In this document: positions 40,336-50,524 of the stretch, one piece after another
How positions within the stretch are numbered: the first letter of the stretch is position 1
How the letters are laid out: each line of letters starts with the position of its first letter
Position numbers and translations under genes: made by a program
Assembly (NCBI RefSeq): GCF_003352385.1
Contig: NZ_CP031243.1
Span: forward strand, 908,501-972,500
Source of the DNA: Haemophilus haemolyticus
Lineage (GTDB): Bacteria > Pseudomonadota > Gammaproteobacteria > Enterobacterales > Pasteurellaceae
DNA: 64,000 nt
Direction: 5' to 3'
Notes under the pieces: model-generated
Database searches by the model: none
Told to the model about the DNA's origin: nothing
The model's input: the letters and a program-made list of their open reading frames with translations, nothing else

Positions 40336-41028
40336 ATGACAAGCAAAATTATTGTGGCATTGGACTATGAGAAAGAAGCTGAGGCTCTTGCTTTAGTTGA
40401 TCAAATTGATCCGAGTTTATGTCGATTAAAAGTGGGTAAAGAAATGTTTACTACACTTGGTATTAATTTTGTAAAACAATTACATCAACGTAATTTCGAT
40501 GTTTTCTTAGATCTTAAATATCATGATATTCCAAATACTGTAGCAAGAGCGGTCAGATCTGCCGCTGATTTGGGTGTATGGATGGTAGATCTGCACGCAA
40601 GCGGTGGGCTACGAATGATGGAAGAAGCTAAGAGAATTCTTGAGCCTTATGGGAAAGATGCGCCATTGCTTATTGCTGTGACGGTATTAACCAGTATGGA
40701 AGATTTGGATTTATTACAAATTGGGATTAATGCATCGCCAATGGAACAAGTTTTACGCTTAGCTCATTTAACTCAACGTGCAGGTTTGGATGGGGTGGTT
40801 TGCTCTCCGCAAGAGGTTGAAATTTTACGTAACGCTTGTGGAGAAGACTTTAAATTAGTGACCCCAGGGATTCGTCCAATTGGATCGGACTTTGGTGATC
40901 AAAGACGTGTGATGACACCTACAGCTGCGATTCGTGCTGGTTCCGATTATTTAGTGATAGGGCGTCCTATTACTAAAGCTGATAATCCAGCAGAGGTTCT
41001 TCGTTCTATTAATGCATCTATTGGGTAA
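40336..41028 (+). CDS. pyrF: Orotidine 5'-phosphate decarboxylase
   Basis: A 230-residue TIM barrel. The catalytic charge network is in '[20 protein letters not shown]' (D-x-K-x-x-D). The phosphate-binding end is '[20 protein letters not shown]'. It makes UMP, the last de novo pyrimidine step. It lies 23 bp after lapB. Confidence 0.97.
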   Translation: MTSKIIVALDYEKEAEALALVDQIDPSLCRLKVGKEMFTTLGINFVKQLHQRNFDVFLDLKYHDIPNTVARAVRSAADLGVWMVDLHASGGLRMMEEAKRILEPYGKDAPLLIAVTVLTSMEDLDLLQIGINASPMEQVLRLAHLTQRAGLDGVVCSPQEVEILRNACGEDFKLVTPGIRPIGSDFGDQRRVMTPTAAIRAGSDYLVIGRPITKADNPAEVLRSINASIG

Positions 41029-41033
41029 TTATG

Positions 41034-41354
41034 ATGTCAGATTCTGTTTTAGTGTATTCAACAGATGTGGGTCGAATTAAAGAGGAAAAGGCTTCTGTAG
41101 TTCGCCCAAAAGGAGACGGTGTTGTACGTATCCAAAAGCAAACAAGTGGTAGGAAAGGTGCAGGCGTATCGGTTATAACTGGTTTAGATTTATCTGATGA
41201 GGAATTGAAAAAATTAGCGGCTGAATTAAAAAAACGTTGTGGATGTGGTGGCTCAGTTAAAAATGGAATGATTGAGATTCAAGGTGAAAAGCGTGATTTG
41301 CTTAAGCAATTGTTAGAGCAAAAAGGGTTTACTGTTAAATTATCAGGTGGATGA
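41034..41354 (+). CDS. yciH: SUI1/eIF1-like translation factor YciH
   Basis: A 106-residue protein with a C-terminal SUI1 fold (about 30-106). It shows 'VRIQKQTSGRKGAGVSVITG', then 'KKRCGCGGSVKNGMIEIQG' with the conserved Cys-Gly cluster, and 'LLEQKGFTVKLSGG'. It resembles eukaryotic eIF1; its bacterial role in initiation fidelity is debated. Two ATGs stand in tandem (41031 and 41034). The second is used here because it is better spaced from GGGT at 41022-41025. It follows pyrF by 5 bp. Confidence 0.92.
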   Translation: MSDSVLVYSTDVGRIKEEKASVVRPKGDGVVRIQKQTSGRKGAGVSVITGLDLSDEELKKLAAELKKRCGCGGSVKNGMIEIQGEKRDLLKQLLEQKGFTVKLSGG

Positions 41355-41356
41355 TT

Positions 41357-41383
41357 AAAAAGGCGCATTAGCGCCTTTTTTTT
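41357..41383 (+). terminator. Terminator of the lapAB-pyrF-yciH operon
   Basis: AGGCGC (41361-41366), loop ATTA, GCGCCT, then a run of T into the hda 3' end. Confidence 0.88.
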
Positions 41384-42077
41384 AAAGATTTAAAATTTTT
41401 TTAACGAAAGGAATTGTAAGATTTCGTTGCGCTTGTAACGAGGCTTTATCTAGTAGATCAAGGGCTTCAAATAATGTGTGCATGTCTCGTGCTAGTCGTG
41501 TAAGTAAAAAATTAGCCGTCTCATCGGGTAATTGAATTCCTCGTTGATAAGCGTTATGTTGTAGCACACTAATTTTTTGCTCGTCAGTTAAGGAATTTAA
41601 TTGATAAATTTCACCCCAAGTCAAGCGAGAGTTCAAATCAGGCAATTTTACAGAAAGTGCGGAAGGCGATTTATCTGAACTAATAAGCAAAAGCGTTTTT
41701 CCGCTCGCTTTAATTCGATTGAATAGATCAAAAATAGCTAATTCCCATTCATCATTGCCAATCACACTTTGTACATCATCTAGACACACTAATTCTTGCT
41801 GTTCTAGATTTTCAAGAACTGCGGTAGAAAAATATTGAGATTTACTTAGAGGCACATAAATAGCAGTACGTTGATTGATTAAATATTCGTTACTGAATGC
41901 TCTAAGCAGGTGAGTTTTTCCAGAACCTTTATTTCCCCAAATATAGAAAAACTGTTGTTTTAATTCAGATGAATTTTTGCGTAAAGAATTGAGCAATAAA
42001 AGATTATTATCGCCGTAAAAGTTTTCTAATGTGGCATCATCAATTTGATGAATGGGTAAGGGAAGCTGCTTATTCAA
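41382..42077 (-). CDS. hda: DnaA regulatory inactivator Hda
   Basis: A 231-residue AAA+ protein homologous to the DnaA ATPase core. Walker A is 'WGNKGSGKTHLLRAF' (near residue 48), Walker B 'LVCLDDVQSV', and sensor 1 'LLLISSDKSPSAL'. The N-terminal 'KQLPLPIHQID' is the clamp-binding peptide (QLPLPI). With the DNA-loaded beta clamp it promotes ATP hydrolysis by DnaA. It lies downstream of uraA, as in E. coli. Confidence 0.93.
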   Translation of the reverse strand: MNKQLPLPIHQIDDATLENFYGDNNLLLLNSLRKNSSELKQQFFYIWGNKGSGKTHLLRAFSNEYLINQRTAIYVPLSKSQYFSTAVLENLEQQELVCLDDVQSVIGNDEWELAIFDLFNRIKASGKTLLLISSDKSPSALSVKLPDLNSRLTWGEIYQLNSLTDEQKISVLQHNAYQRGIQLPDETANFLLTRLARDMHTLFEALDLLDKASLQAQRNLTIPFVKKILNL

Positions 42078-42103
42078 ATATTTATGTATTACAGATTATA
42101 AGT

Positions 42104-42138
42104 AAGAAAAAGGGCTAAATTGGTATTTAACCCTTTTA
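42104..42138 (-). terminator. Hairpin between uraA and hda
   Basis: GGGCTAAAT (42112-42120) pairs with ATTTAACCC (42125-42133) with one mismatch. The minus-strand side runs into CTTTTTC. Confidence 0.7.
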
Positions 42139-42147
42139 AAAGGAATC

Positions 42148-43392
42148 TTATTCTACTTCATTTTTTGCTTTCGGTAAAACAAGGTTTAAGATGATAGCAA
42201 CAATTGCGCACAAGCTGATACCTTTTAGTGATACGTTACCCACATCTACAAACATATTGCCGATACCAAATGTCATGACGATAGAAATAATACACAGATT
42301 ACGTGCTTCGGTAACATCAACTTTGCCACGAATTAAGGTGCTCATGCCCACGACTGCGATTGAACCGAAAACAAGCATCATAATTCCACCCATTACAATA
42401 GTTGGAATCGTTGATAGGAATGCACCTACTTTTCCACAAAATGAAATCGCAATAGCCCAAACCGCAGCCCAAGTCATAATATTAGGATTGAAATTTCGGG
42501 TTAACATTACGGCACCAGTTACTTCCGCGTAGGTTGTATTTGGAGGTCCCCCCACTAAAGATGCAGCTGCAGTTGCTAAGCCATCGCCTAATAAAGTGCG
42601 GTGTAATCCTGGTTTTTTTAAAAAGTCTTTACCTGTCACAGAGCTGATTGCCATGATGCCGCCCACGTGCTCTACTGCAGGTGCAATGGTAATTGGTAAC
42701 ATATATAGAATAGCTTCTAGATTAAATTCAGGCGCAGTTAATTTTGGTAAGCTGAACCAAGGCGCATCAATCACTGGTTGGAAATTAATTAAACCTAGGA
42801 ATAAACATAAAATATAGCCCGCAGTAATACCAAACATAATTGGGATGAGTTTCATCAATCCTTTGGCAAATACTGCCACAGATAAAGTAGTAAGAAGAGT
42901 TACCATTGAAACTAATACCGCATCGTTATACGCATAAGCACTGTTTTTGCCTAATGACATATCAACTGCCACAGGGGCAAGTCCCATACCAATGATTATA
43001 ATTACTGGGCCAACTACAATCGGTGGGAAAATGCGTTGTAATGCTTCTGTTCCACGTAATTTTACTAACATGCTTAGTGCTAGATATACAAGACCAGCGG
43101 ATGCCAACCCCCCCATAGTGGTCGCAATGCCCCAAGTTTGAACACCATATTGAATCGGCGCGATAAAGGCAAAAGATGAGGCTAAGAAAATAGGAACTTG
43201 TTTGCCTGTGCAAAGTTGGAAGAGTAGGGTGCCAACGCCTGCAGTTAATAATGCTGTATTGGAATCAAGGCCTGTAATTAATGGTACAAGAACAAGCGCA
43301 CCAAATGCGACGAAGAGCATCTGTAGGCCAACGAATGATTGTTTTAATGTACTTTGTTTTTCCGAAGGAAAAGAAGAAGTTTGATTTGTCAT
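42148..43392 (-). CDS. uraA: Uracil permease
   Basis: A 414-residue nucleobase transporter of the NCS2 family with about 14 membrane segments. Family blocks are 'FGALVLVPLITGLDSNTALL', 'APAVEHVGGIMAISSVTG' (with the substrate-binding Glu), 'GDGLATAAASLVGGPPNTTY' and 'MFVDVGNVSLKGISLCAI'. It imports uracil by proton symport for Upp, encoded just upstream. Confidence 0.95.
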   Translation of the reverse strand: MTNQTSSFPSEKQSTLKQSFVGLQMLFVAFGALVLVPLITGLDSNTALLTAGVGTLLFQLCTGKQVPIFLASSFAFIAPIQYGVQTWGIATTMGGLASAGLVYLALSMLVKLRGTEALQRIFPPIVVGPVIIIIGMGLAPVAVDMSLGKNSAYAYNDAVLVSMVTLLTTLSVAVFAKGLMKLIPIMFGITAGYILCLFLGLINFQPVIDAPWFSLPKLTAPEFNLEAILYMLPITIAPAVEHVGGIMAISSVTGKDFLKKPGLHRTLLGDGLATAAASLVGGPPNTTYAEVTGAVMLTRNFNPNIMTWAAVWAIAISFCGKVGAFLSTIPTIVMGGIMMLVFGSIAVVGMSTLIRGKVDVTEARNLCIISIVMTFGIGNMFVDVGNVSLKGISLCAIVAIILNLVLPKAKNEVE

Positions 43393-43454
43393 TTAGTTTC
43401 AACTCTCTGTTTGAATTAACTTAAAGTGCGGTCAGTTTTTCTTGTGTTTCACGC

Positions 43455-43484
43455 ACACAAAAAGACGGCAAGAAAATGCCGTCC
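43455..43484 (-). terminator. Hairpin between upp and uraA
   Basis: GACGGCA (43464-43470) pairs with TGCCGTC (43477-43483). The minus-strand side runs into TTTTTGTG, so it separates upp from uraA at least partly. Confidence 0.75.
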
Positions 43485-43502
43485 ATCTTTTATTTTTGGG
43501 GA

Positions 43503-44129
43503 TTATTTTGTCCCAAAAATTTTATCACCCGCGTCACCTAGACCCGGAATAATGTAACCATGTTCATTTAGGTGGCTATCAATAGAAGCGCAGTAAAGTT
43601 CAATGTCAGGATGTGCAGCTTCAAGAGCCTTAATACCTTCTGGCGCAGCGACTAACACTAATACTTTGATGTGTTTACAACCTTTTGCTTTTAAAAGATC
43701 AAGGGTTGCAATCATTGAACCACCAGTTGCAAGCATCGGATCGACCACAATTGCGAGACGCTCTTCTAAATCGCTAGCTAATTTTTGGAAGTAAGGGACT
43801 GGTTCAAGGGTTTCTTCATTACGGTAGATCCCCACTACGCTGATGCGTGCGCTTGGTACATGTTCAAGTACACCATCCATCATACCTAAACCTGCACGTA
43901 AAATTGGAACAACCGTTACTTTTTTACCTTTAATTCGATCGATTTCTACTGGGCCATTCCAACCGTTGATCGTTACTTTTTCAGTTTCTAAATCGGACGT
44001 TGCTTCATAGGTTAATAGGCTACCGATTTCTGTTGCTAGTTCACGGAATTTTTTTGTATCAATCTCAGCTTCACGCATCACACCTAGTTTGTGTTTTACA
44101 AGTGGGTGTTTTACTTCAACCAGTTTCAT
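43503..44129 (-). CDS. upp: Uracil phosphoribosyltransferase
   Basis: A 208-residue type I PRTase, identical in length to E. coli Upp. The PRPP loop is in '[18 protein letters not shown]', and the C-terminal uracil-binding block is '[17 protein letters not shown]'. The ATG at 44129 is chosen because AAGGAG (44142-44137) sits 7 nt upstream; an in-frame GTG lies at 44135. It salvages uracil to UMP and pairs functionally with uraA. Confidence 0.96.
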   Translation of the reverse strand: MKLVEVKHPLVKHKLGVMREAEIDTKKFRELATEIGSLLTYEATSDLETEKVTINGWNGPVEIDRIKGKKVTVVPILRAGLGMMDGVLEHVPSARISVVGIYRNEETLEPVPYFQKLASDLEERLAIVVDPMLATGGSMIATLDLLKAKGCKHIKVLVLVAAPEGIKALEAAHPDIELYCASIDSHLNEHGYIIPGLGDAGDKIFGTK

Positions 44130-44268
44130 TTTCACTCTCCTTTTGGCTCTTAAAAAACAAATTGACGAATTCTAGATTAAAAACATACAAAATGGTAGAG
44201 CTTAATAAAAATATTCTGATGATTTTATAAATTTGACCGGGAAATTGTGAGGGGAAAACACAATATTT

Positions 44269-46335
44269 TTAAACTGGTCGAATACTCTCTATATCTAATT
44301 TTGCATCAAACTCATTAAGTAGAATTTGTAATTTACTATCTTTTTGCAACTCATTTTGAGCCTTTTCCCGCAATGCTTGATAAATATTGCGGCGATATTC
44401 AATTGGAGTCGTGATATTGCTATCATCAATATTAATTGTTAATCGAATATCTTTACCTTGCAATTTGCTTAAAGCTTCAACCAAATTTTTTATGCTTCTG
44501 TCTTGGCGTAAATGAGATTTTTCTGAATGTAGTCCAAGATTGATTTCATCATCAGTTTTGCTTTGTAAGAAACAATTTAGCGCTAATTCTTTGCTAAATC
44601 CTGTTACGCCAGAACGTTCAACTATATCTGCCCATTCATCTTGTTGTTGAGTTTGGGTAATGATTTTTAAGCGTAATTCAGGCGTAATATCTTTCAAAAT
44701 CGCCTGTTTTATATCAGAAGGATGAACACCTGTATCGGCTTTAGCAAGTTCTGGATTGCTCCATTCCCAACGATAGGTGTCAGCACTCAAGATTCCTTGC
44801 TCATCTTGAGCCATTTCTGCATTATCATCACTTGAATTTTCTTCTGTGCTATTTTCTTGTGGAGCCTGTGCGGCATTTGATGGTGATGTTGGCTTTTCTA
44901 TGTGCTTGGGCTTCGGTTCAGACATTTCTCGCACGGGAAGTGCGGTCATTTTTTTATGAGATTTTTCTTCATCCAGTTCTTGGATGTGATGTAAAGTTTC
45001 GCTTACCGCAGCTAATGATTCAGCTTTGTGTTCTTGACGTTCTTGGTTTTCGAGTTGTGTTAAATGTTCAAGCGCATCTAAAGCTGAAAGGCTTGCCAAA
45101 TTTGGAATACTCGTTTTATTTGGTTTTGCTTGAGAATAAGCTGATTTTATACTTTGCGACAGTACTGGCACATCTACATAATTACCTGTATTTTCAACCG
45201 CACTTGGAGTTGATGGCGGTGGAGTAATTGTAGTGTTAGCCTTTGGTACTGCCGTAAGGAACTTTGGGTGGAATGCCAATGCCCTCAATAATGTCATTTC
45301 TGTGCCAATACGACGGTTTGGCGCATTTGATAAGTCTTTTCTACCAGAAACAATGACTTGATAAAAAAACTGAACATCTTCTGGAGAGATATGTTTGGCT
45401 AAAAATGAAAAATGTTCATTGTCATCTGAAGATTTTTGTGGAAGAAGTTGCATGAGTGCAATTTGATGTAATTTTTCTGCACATTCGCCAAGTAATTTGT
45501 CCCAATCGCCTGCTGCATCTGCAACTCTTTGCAGTGTTCGCATTAAGAGTTCACCATTGCCTTGATGTAAGGCGTATAAAATATCAACAGAATAGTTATC
45601 ATCAAGCAACCCTAACATATTGCTTACAACACTATTCGTAACTTGTCGGTCGCCCATTGCAATGGCTTGATCGGTTAAACTTAAGCTATCACGAATACTT
45701 CCTTGCGCCGCTTTTGCAAGTTTAACTAATGCAGGTTCTTCAAAAGGAATATTTTCTTGCGTCAAAATATGGGCAAGATGCTGCGAGATTTTGGTTTCAT
45801 CTAATGCTTTGAGATGAAATTGTAAACAGCGAGAAAGGATTGTTATAGGTAGTTTTTGCGGATCCGTTGTCGCGAGTAAGAATTTTACATATTCTGGAGG
45901 TTCTTCCAACGTCTTGAGCAATGCATTAAATGAATGACGGGACAGCATGTGGACTTCATCGATTAAGTAAACCTTAAATCTTCCGACAACAGGTTTATAT
46001 TGCACGTTATCCAATAATTCGCGCGTGTCTTCAACTTTTGTGCGGGATGCCGCATCAATTTCAATTAAATCAATGAAATTGCCTTGCTCAATGGCTTTAC
46101 AATTTTCACATTCACCACAAGGTGTAGCCGTTACACCATGTACGCAATTTAATCCTTTTGCAAATAATCTGGCAATAGAGGTTTTCCCTACACCACGTGT
46201 GCCTGAAAAGAGGTAAGCGTGATGTAGTCGATTATCTTTTAATCCATTTGCTAATGCCGTGATAATGTGTTCTTGCCCAACGACATCAGCAAATGTTTTT
46301 GGTCGCCACTTTCTGGCTAAGACTTGATAGCTCAT
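44269..46335 (-). CDS. dnaX: DNA polymerase III tau (and possibly gamma) subunit
   Basis: A 688-residue clamp-loader ATPase. Walker A GTRGVGKT is at 45-52, the zinc module includes CVHGVTATPCGECENC, Walker B/DExH is 'LIDEVHML', and the arginine finger block is 'LSRCLQFHLKAL'. The region from about 370 to 520 is low-complexity and proline/glutamate-rich, then comes the tau-specific domain that binds DnaB and alpha. At codons 461-463 an A7 run precedes a small hairpin, a possible slip site for a shorter gamma-like form. It lies 11 bp after apt, the apt-dnaX order of E. coli. Confidence 0.96.
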   Translation of the reverse strand: MSYQVLARKWRPKTFADVVGQEHIITALANGLKDNRLHHAYLFSGTRGVGKTSIARLFAKGLNCVHGVTATPCGECENCKAIEQGNFIDLIEIDAASRTKVEDTRELLDNVQYKPVVGRFKVYLIDEVHMLSRHSFNALLKTLEEPPEYVKFLLATTDPQKLPITILSRCLQFHLKALDETKISQHLAHILTQENIPFEEPALVKLAKAAQGSIRDSLSLTDQAIAMGDRQVTNSVVSNMLGLLDDNYSVDILYALHQGNGELLMRTLQRVADAAGDWDKLLGECAEKLHQIALMQLLPQKSSDDNEHFSFLAKHISPEDVQFFYQVIVSGRKDLSNAPNRRIGTEMTLLRALAFHPKFLTAVPKANTTITPPPSTPSAVENTGNYVDVPVLSQSIKSAYSQAKPNKTSIPNLASLSALDALEHLTQLENQERQEHKAESLAAVSETLHHIQELDEEKSHKKMTALPVREMSEPKPKHIEKPTSPSNAAQAPQENSTEENSSDDNAEMAQDEQGILSADTYRWEWSNPELAKADTGVHPSDIKQAILKDITPELRLKIITQTQQQDEWADIVERSGVTGFSKELALNCFLQSKTDDEINLGLHSEKSHLRQDRSIKNLVEALSKLQGKDIRLTINIDDSNITTPIEYRRNIYQALREKAQNELQKDSKLQILLNEFDAKLDIESIRPV

Positions 46336-46346
46336 CGAATCCTTAA

Positions 46347-46889
46347 TTAATGACCTTCAAAATTGACGAGTGTATAGCAATCAACGCCCAAATTATTTAA
46401 GCGTTTTTCGCCACCTAATTCAGGTAAATTAATCACAAATGCAGCGTGTTTTACCACTCCACCTAAACGTTGAACTAATTTTACCGTTGCTTCAACGGTG
46501 CCACCTGTTGCTAATAAATCATCAATGATTAAAACATTGTCACCTTCTGAAATTGCATCAACGTGAATTTCCAAAGTATCTTGACCATATTCTAATTGAT
46601 AAGATTGAGAAATGGTTTCACGTGGTAATTTTTTAGGTTTACGTACTAATTCGAAAGGTAAACCTAGTGCTAAGGCAACGGGTGCGCCAAAAATAAAACC
46701 ACGAGATTCAGTTCCAAGCACTTTGGTAATTCCTTTGTCGCGATATTGTTCCACAATAAGATCTACTGTTGCTTTAAAAGCTGCTGGAATTTCTAAAAGG
46801 GTAGTAATATCGCGGAAGATAATGCCTTCTTTTGGATAGTTAGGAATTGATTTTATAGAAGATTTAATTAAATCAAGTTGTGTAGTCAT
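46347..46889 (-). CDS. apt: Adenine phosphoribosyltransferase
   Basis: A 180-residue type I PRTase. It opens [20 protein letters not shown], with '[14 protein letters not shown]', '[20 protein letters not shown]' and the PRPP loop '[20 protein letters not shown]'. It salvages adenine to AMP. It is co-transcribed with dnaX. Confidence 0.96.
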   Translation of the reverse strand: MTTQLDLIKSSIKSIPNYPKEGIIFRDITTLLEIPAAFKATVDLIVEQYRDKGITKVLGTESRGFIFGAPVALALGLPFELVRKPKKLPRETISQSYQLEYGQDTLEIHVDAISEGDNVLIIDDLLATGGTVEATVKLVQRLGGVVKHAAFVINLPELGGEKRLNNLGVDCYTLVNFEGH

Positions 46890-46967
46890 AAATAATGCTC
46901 AAAAGTGCGGTAAAAAAAGAAACGTTTTTAGGACGGTATCTTATCATAAAAAAATAAAAAGGTAGGA

Positions 46968-46996
46968 AAATAAAAATCCCCTATTGGGGATTTTAT
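46968..46996 (-). terminator. Terminator of lpdA
   Basis: AAAATCCCC (46973-46981) pairs with GGGGATTTT (46986-46994). The minus-strand side ends in TTATTTT, about 50 bp after the lpdA stop. Confidence 0.85.
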
Positions 46997-47046
46997 TTAG
47001 GTTTGAATTTATAATTTTAGCTGAATTAAAACTTCTTAAATAGAAA

Positions 47047-48471
47047 TTATTTTTTCTTCGCTTTTGCATTTGGAAGGTCAGTGATTGAGCCTTCAAATAC
47101 TTCCGCAGCTAAACCAACAGACTCGTGTAAAGTTGGGTGAGCGTGGATAGTTAATGCGATATCTTCTGCATCGCAACCCATCTCGATGGCAAGACCGATT
47201 TCACCTAATAATTCACCACCGTTAGAACCGACGATTGCACCGCCAAGTACACGATGAGTATCTTTATCAAAGATTAACTTCGTCATACCTTCTGAACATT
47301 CAGATGCAATAGCGCGGCCTGATGCTGCCCAAGGGAATTTAGCTACTTCGTAGTTTAAACCTTCTTGTTTACATTCTTTCTCAGTTTTACCTACCCAAGC
47401 CACTTCTGGTTCGGTATAAGCGATTGATGGAATCACTTTAGGATCGAAGTAGTGTTTTTGTCCCGCAATGACTTCTGCAGCAACGTGGCCTTCGTGAACA
47501 CCTTTGTGCGCTAACATTGGTTGGCCAACGATATCACCGATTGCAAAGATATGTGGCACATTGGTACGCATTTGTTTATCAACATGAATGAAACCACGAT
47601 CATCCACTTCAACGCCAGCTTTACCTGCATCAATCAATTTGCCATTTGGTACACGACCGATAGCGACAAGCAGCGCATCATAACGTTTGGTATCATTACA
47701 TGCTTTGCCTTCCATTGAAACGTAGATACCATCATCTTTTGCTTCAACAGCGGTTACTTTGGTTTCAAGCATTAACTTGAATTTTTTCTCGATTTGTTTG
47801 GTGTAAATTGCAACAACATCTTTATCCGCAGCAGGGATAACTTGGTCGAACATTTCCACAACTTCAATTTCTGAACCTAATGCGTGGTAAACCGTACCCA
47901 TTTCTAAACCGATGATACCGCCACCCATAATGAGAAGTTTTTTAGGTACTTCTTTTAATTTAAGCGCATCAGTTGAGTTCCAAATACGAGGATCTTCATG
48001 TGGAATAAATGGTAATTCAATTGGGCGAGAACCTGCTGCAATAATAGCATTATCAAATTTGATTGTAGTTGGATGGCCATCACGGTCACGCGCGACTAAA
48101 GTATTAGGATCAGTAAATGCTGCTAAGCCTTCAACAACAGTGACTTTGCGCGCTTTTGCCATACCCGCTAAACCACCAGTTAATTTAGCGACAACTGCTT
48201 CTTTACCCGCACGAACTTCATCTAAATCAATTTTTGGCTCACCAAAATAAATACCATTTTTACTTGCGTGTTTTGCCTCTTCAATTACTTTTGCTACGTG
48301 CAACAATGCTTTAGACGGGATACAACCTACATTTAAACATACCCCACCAAGAGTTGAATAACGTTCAACTAATACAGTTTCTAAGCCTAAATCCGCACAA
48401 CGGAACGCTGCGGAATAACCTGCTGGGCCAGCACCAAGTACGACGACTTGGGTTTTAATTTCTTTACTCAT
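47047..48471 (-). CDS. lpdA: Dihydrolipoamide dehydrogenase (E3)
   Basis: A 474-residue flavoprotein disulfide reductase. It has an FAD-binding N-terminus (VVVLGAGPAGYSAAFRCADL), the redox pair in 'GGVCLNVGCIPSKALLHVAK', the NAD motif 'LLIMGGGIIGLEMGTVYHAL', and the active-site HAHPTLHE near the C-terminus. It reoxidises lipoyl groups of PDH and 2-oxoglutarate dehydrogenase. It is the last gene of aceE-aceF-lpdA, behind a hairpin that may lower or separate its expression. Confidence 0.97.
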   Translation of the reverse strand: MSKEIKTQVVVLGAGPAGYSAAFRCADLGLETVLVERYSTLGGVCLNVGCIPSKALLHVAKVIEEAKHASKNGIYFGEPKIDLDEVRAGKEAVVAKLTGGLAGMAKARKVTVVEGLAAFTDPNTLVARDRDGHPTTIKFDNAIIAAGSRPIELPFIPHEDPRIWNSTDALKLKEVPKKLLIMGGGIIGLEMGTVYHALGSEIEVVEMFDQVIPAADKDVVAIYTKQIEKKFKLMLETKVTAVEAKDDGIYVSMEGKACNDTKRYDALLVAIGRVPNGKLIDAGKAGVEVDDRGFIHVDKQMRTNVPHIFAIGDIVGQPMLAHKGVHEGHVAAEVIAGQKHYFDPKVIPSIAYTEPEVAWVGKTEKECKQEGLNYEVAKFPWAASGRAIASECSEGMTKLIFDKDTHRVLGGAIVGSNGGELLGEIGLAIEMGCDAEDIALTIHAHPTLHESVGLAAEVFEGSITDLPNAKAKKK

Positions 48472-48533
48472 TTTTACCTCGTAAAAACGTTCAAAATATT
48501 GACCGCACTTTTGGCGATCATAATGGATTTGCT

Positions 48534-48570
48534 AAAACGCCCTTTCCTCTAATTAGAAGAAAGGGGCGTT
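48534..48570 (-). terminator. Hairpin between aceF and lpdA
   Basis: An imperfect 15-16-bp inverted repeat (AACGCCC at 48536-48542 with GGGGCGTT at 48563-48570) centred on AATTA. The minus-strand side continues TTTTAGC, so it is likely a partial terminator. Confidence 0.65.
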
Positions 48571-48571
48571 A

Positions 48572-50461
48572 TTACATAATCAAACGGCGTAAATCTGCTA
48601 ATACAGCACCGATATAGCTGATGAATCGTGCACCATCCGCACCATCAATGACACGGTGGTCGAATGATAATGACATTGGAAGAATTAAGCGTGGCGCAAA
48701 TTCTTTACCATTCCATACAGGCTCCATCGATGATTTAGACACACCAAGGATGGCCACTTCTGGCGCGTTTACGATTGGTGCAAAGTGAGTTGTACCAATA
48801 CCACCAAGACTTGAAATGGTGAAACAGCCACCTTGCATATCAGATGCAGTCAATTTGCCTTCACGTGCTTTTTTCGATACTTCCATTAATTCACGTGAAA
48901 GTTCGATAATGCCTTTTTTGTTCACATTTTTGAATACAGGCACGACTAAGCCATTTGGCGTATCTACTGCGACACCAATGTTAATATATTTTTTCAGGAT
49001 TAAGCGTTGTGCATCTTCGGTAATTGAGCTATTGAAACGTGGATACGCTTCTAATGCTTTTGCCACTGCTTTCATAATGAACACAACTGGCGTGATTTTT
49101 ACGCCGAGTTTTTGTTTTTCTGCTAACGCATTTTGTTCTTTACGGAATACTTCTAAATCCGTGATATCTGCTTTATCGAAGTGAGTAACATGTGGAATCA
49201 TGACCCAGTTACGATGTAAGTTGGCACCTGAAATTTTGTTGATACGACTTAATTCGACTTCTTCTACTTCACCGAATTTACTGAAATCAACTTTTGGCCA
49301 TGGTAATAAGCCTAAGCCCGCGCCATTTGCTACACCATTGCCAGCAGCTTGTGCTGTTGCACCGCTTTCATAAGCTTTAACTGCGGTCTTCACATAAGCT
49401 TCGATATCTTCTTTAACGATACGACCTTTACGACCTGTACCTTTTACTTTATCTAAGTTTACGCCAAATTCACGTGCTAAACGACGAATAACTGGGGTTG
49501 CATGTGCATAGCCTGCGCTTGCCACCACTTGTTCTTGGCTTAAGCCAGATACATTGCCAGATTGAGCAGGTTGTGCCGCTGGCGCAGGTGATGCAACTTG
49601 TGGTGCTGGAGCAGATGTTGCCACAGCTGGCGCTGCACCCGCTACTTCAAAGCGCATAATTAATGAACCAGTCGATACTTTATCACCTGATTTCACGAGA
49701 ATTTCTTTTACGACACCGCCAAATGGAGCCGGAACTTCCATTGATGCTTTATCACCTTCAACGGTAATTAATGATTGCTCTTCTGAAACAGTATCACCAA
49801 CGGCAACCATAATTTCAGTCACATTGACTTCATCACCACCAATATCTGGCACATTCACATCTTTAATTGCAGATGTTGTAGTAGCTACAGGCGCCGTTGT
49901 TTGAGCTGGTGCTGATTCAGCAACTGGATCAGCTGATGCAGTTTCAAATTTCATGATAAGTTTGCCTGTTGAAACTTTATCACCGACATTGATTAAAATT
50001 TCTTTTACTACACCTGCGATTGGTGCTGGAACTTCCATTGAAGCTTTATCGCCTTCAACATTGATGATTGATTGATCAACTTCAACACTATCGCCCACTT
50101 TAACCATAATTTCAGTCACATTGACTTCATCAGAACCGATATCTGGTACGTTCACTTCAACAACAGCCGACGCAGTTGGCGCAGTAGCGGCTACTGGTGC
50201 AGCAGGGGCCTCAGCCGCTGGCGCAGCGCCTGCAGCTTCTAAAACGAGCATTGGGGTGCCTGTTGTGACTTTATCACCGACTTTGACTAAAACTTCTTTT
50301 ACAACGCCAGCTTCTGGTGCAGGCACTTCCATTGAAGCCTTATCGCCTTCAACGTTAATGATAGATTGATCAACAGAAATGGTATCGCCTACGTTTACCA
50401 TGACTTCTGTTACTGTAACTTCATCACTACCAATATCAGGAATTTGAATTTGTTTTGACAT
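48572..50461 (-). CDS. aceF: Dihydrolipoamide acetyltransferase (PDH E2), three lipoyl domains
   Basis: A 629-residue E2. Three nearly identical lipoyl domains (about 1-75, 103-177 and 206-280) each carry the lipoylated Lys in [13 protein letters not shown]. They are joined by Ala/Pro-rich linkers. The E1/E3-binding domain lies at about 325-362 ('[20 protein letters not shown]') and the catalytic domain at about 400-629, with His602 in '[17 protein letters not shown]'. It transfers acetyl groups to CoA in the PDH core. It follows aceE after 63 bp that contain a pair of inverted uptake signals. Confidence 0.97.
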   Translation of the reverse strand: MSKQIQIPDIGSDEVTVTEVMVNVGDTISVDQSIINVEGDKASMEVPAPEAGVVKEVLVKVGDKVTTGTPMLVLEAAGAAPAAEAPAAPVAATAPTASAVVEVNVPDIGSDEVNVTEIMVKVGDSVEVDQSIINVEGDKASMEVPAPIAGVVKEILINVGDKVSTGKLIMKFETASADPVAESAPAQTTAPVATTTSAIKDVNVPDIGGDEVNVTEIMVAVGDTVSEEQSLITVEGDKASMEVPAPFGGVVKEILVKSGDKVSTGSLIMRFEVAGAAPAVATSAPAPQVASPAPAAQPAQSGNVSGLSQEQVVASAGYAHATPVIRRLAREFGVNLDKVKGTGRKGRIVKEDIEAYVKTAVKAYESGATAQAAGNGVANGAGLGLLPWPKVDFSKFGEVEEVELSRINKISGANLHRNWVMIPHVTHFDKADITDLEVFRKEQNALAEKQKLGVKITPVVFIMKAVAKALEAYPRFNSSITEDAQRLILKKYINIGVAVDTPNGLVVPVFKNVNKKGIIELSRELMEVSKKAREGKLTASDMQGGCFTISSLGGIGTTHFAPIVNAPEVAILGVSKSSMEPVWNGKEFAPRLILPMSLSFDHRVIDGADGARFISYIGAVLADLRRLIM

Positions 50462-50524
50462 TTTTTTGTTCCTTTTAAAGTGCGGTCATAAAACACGATA
50501 TTTTTTGACCGCAGTTTTCATCAA

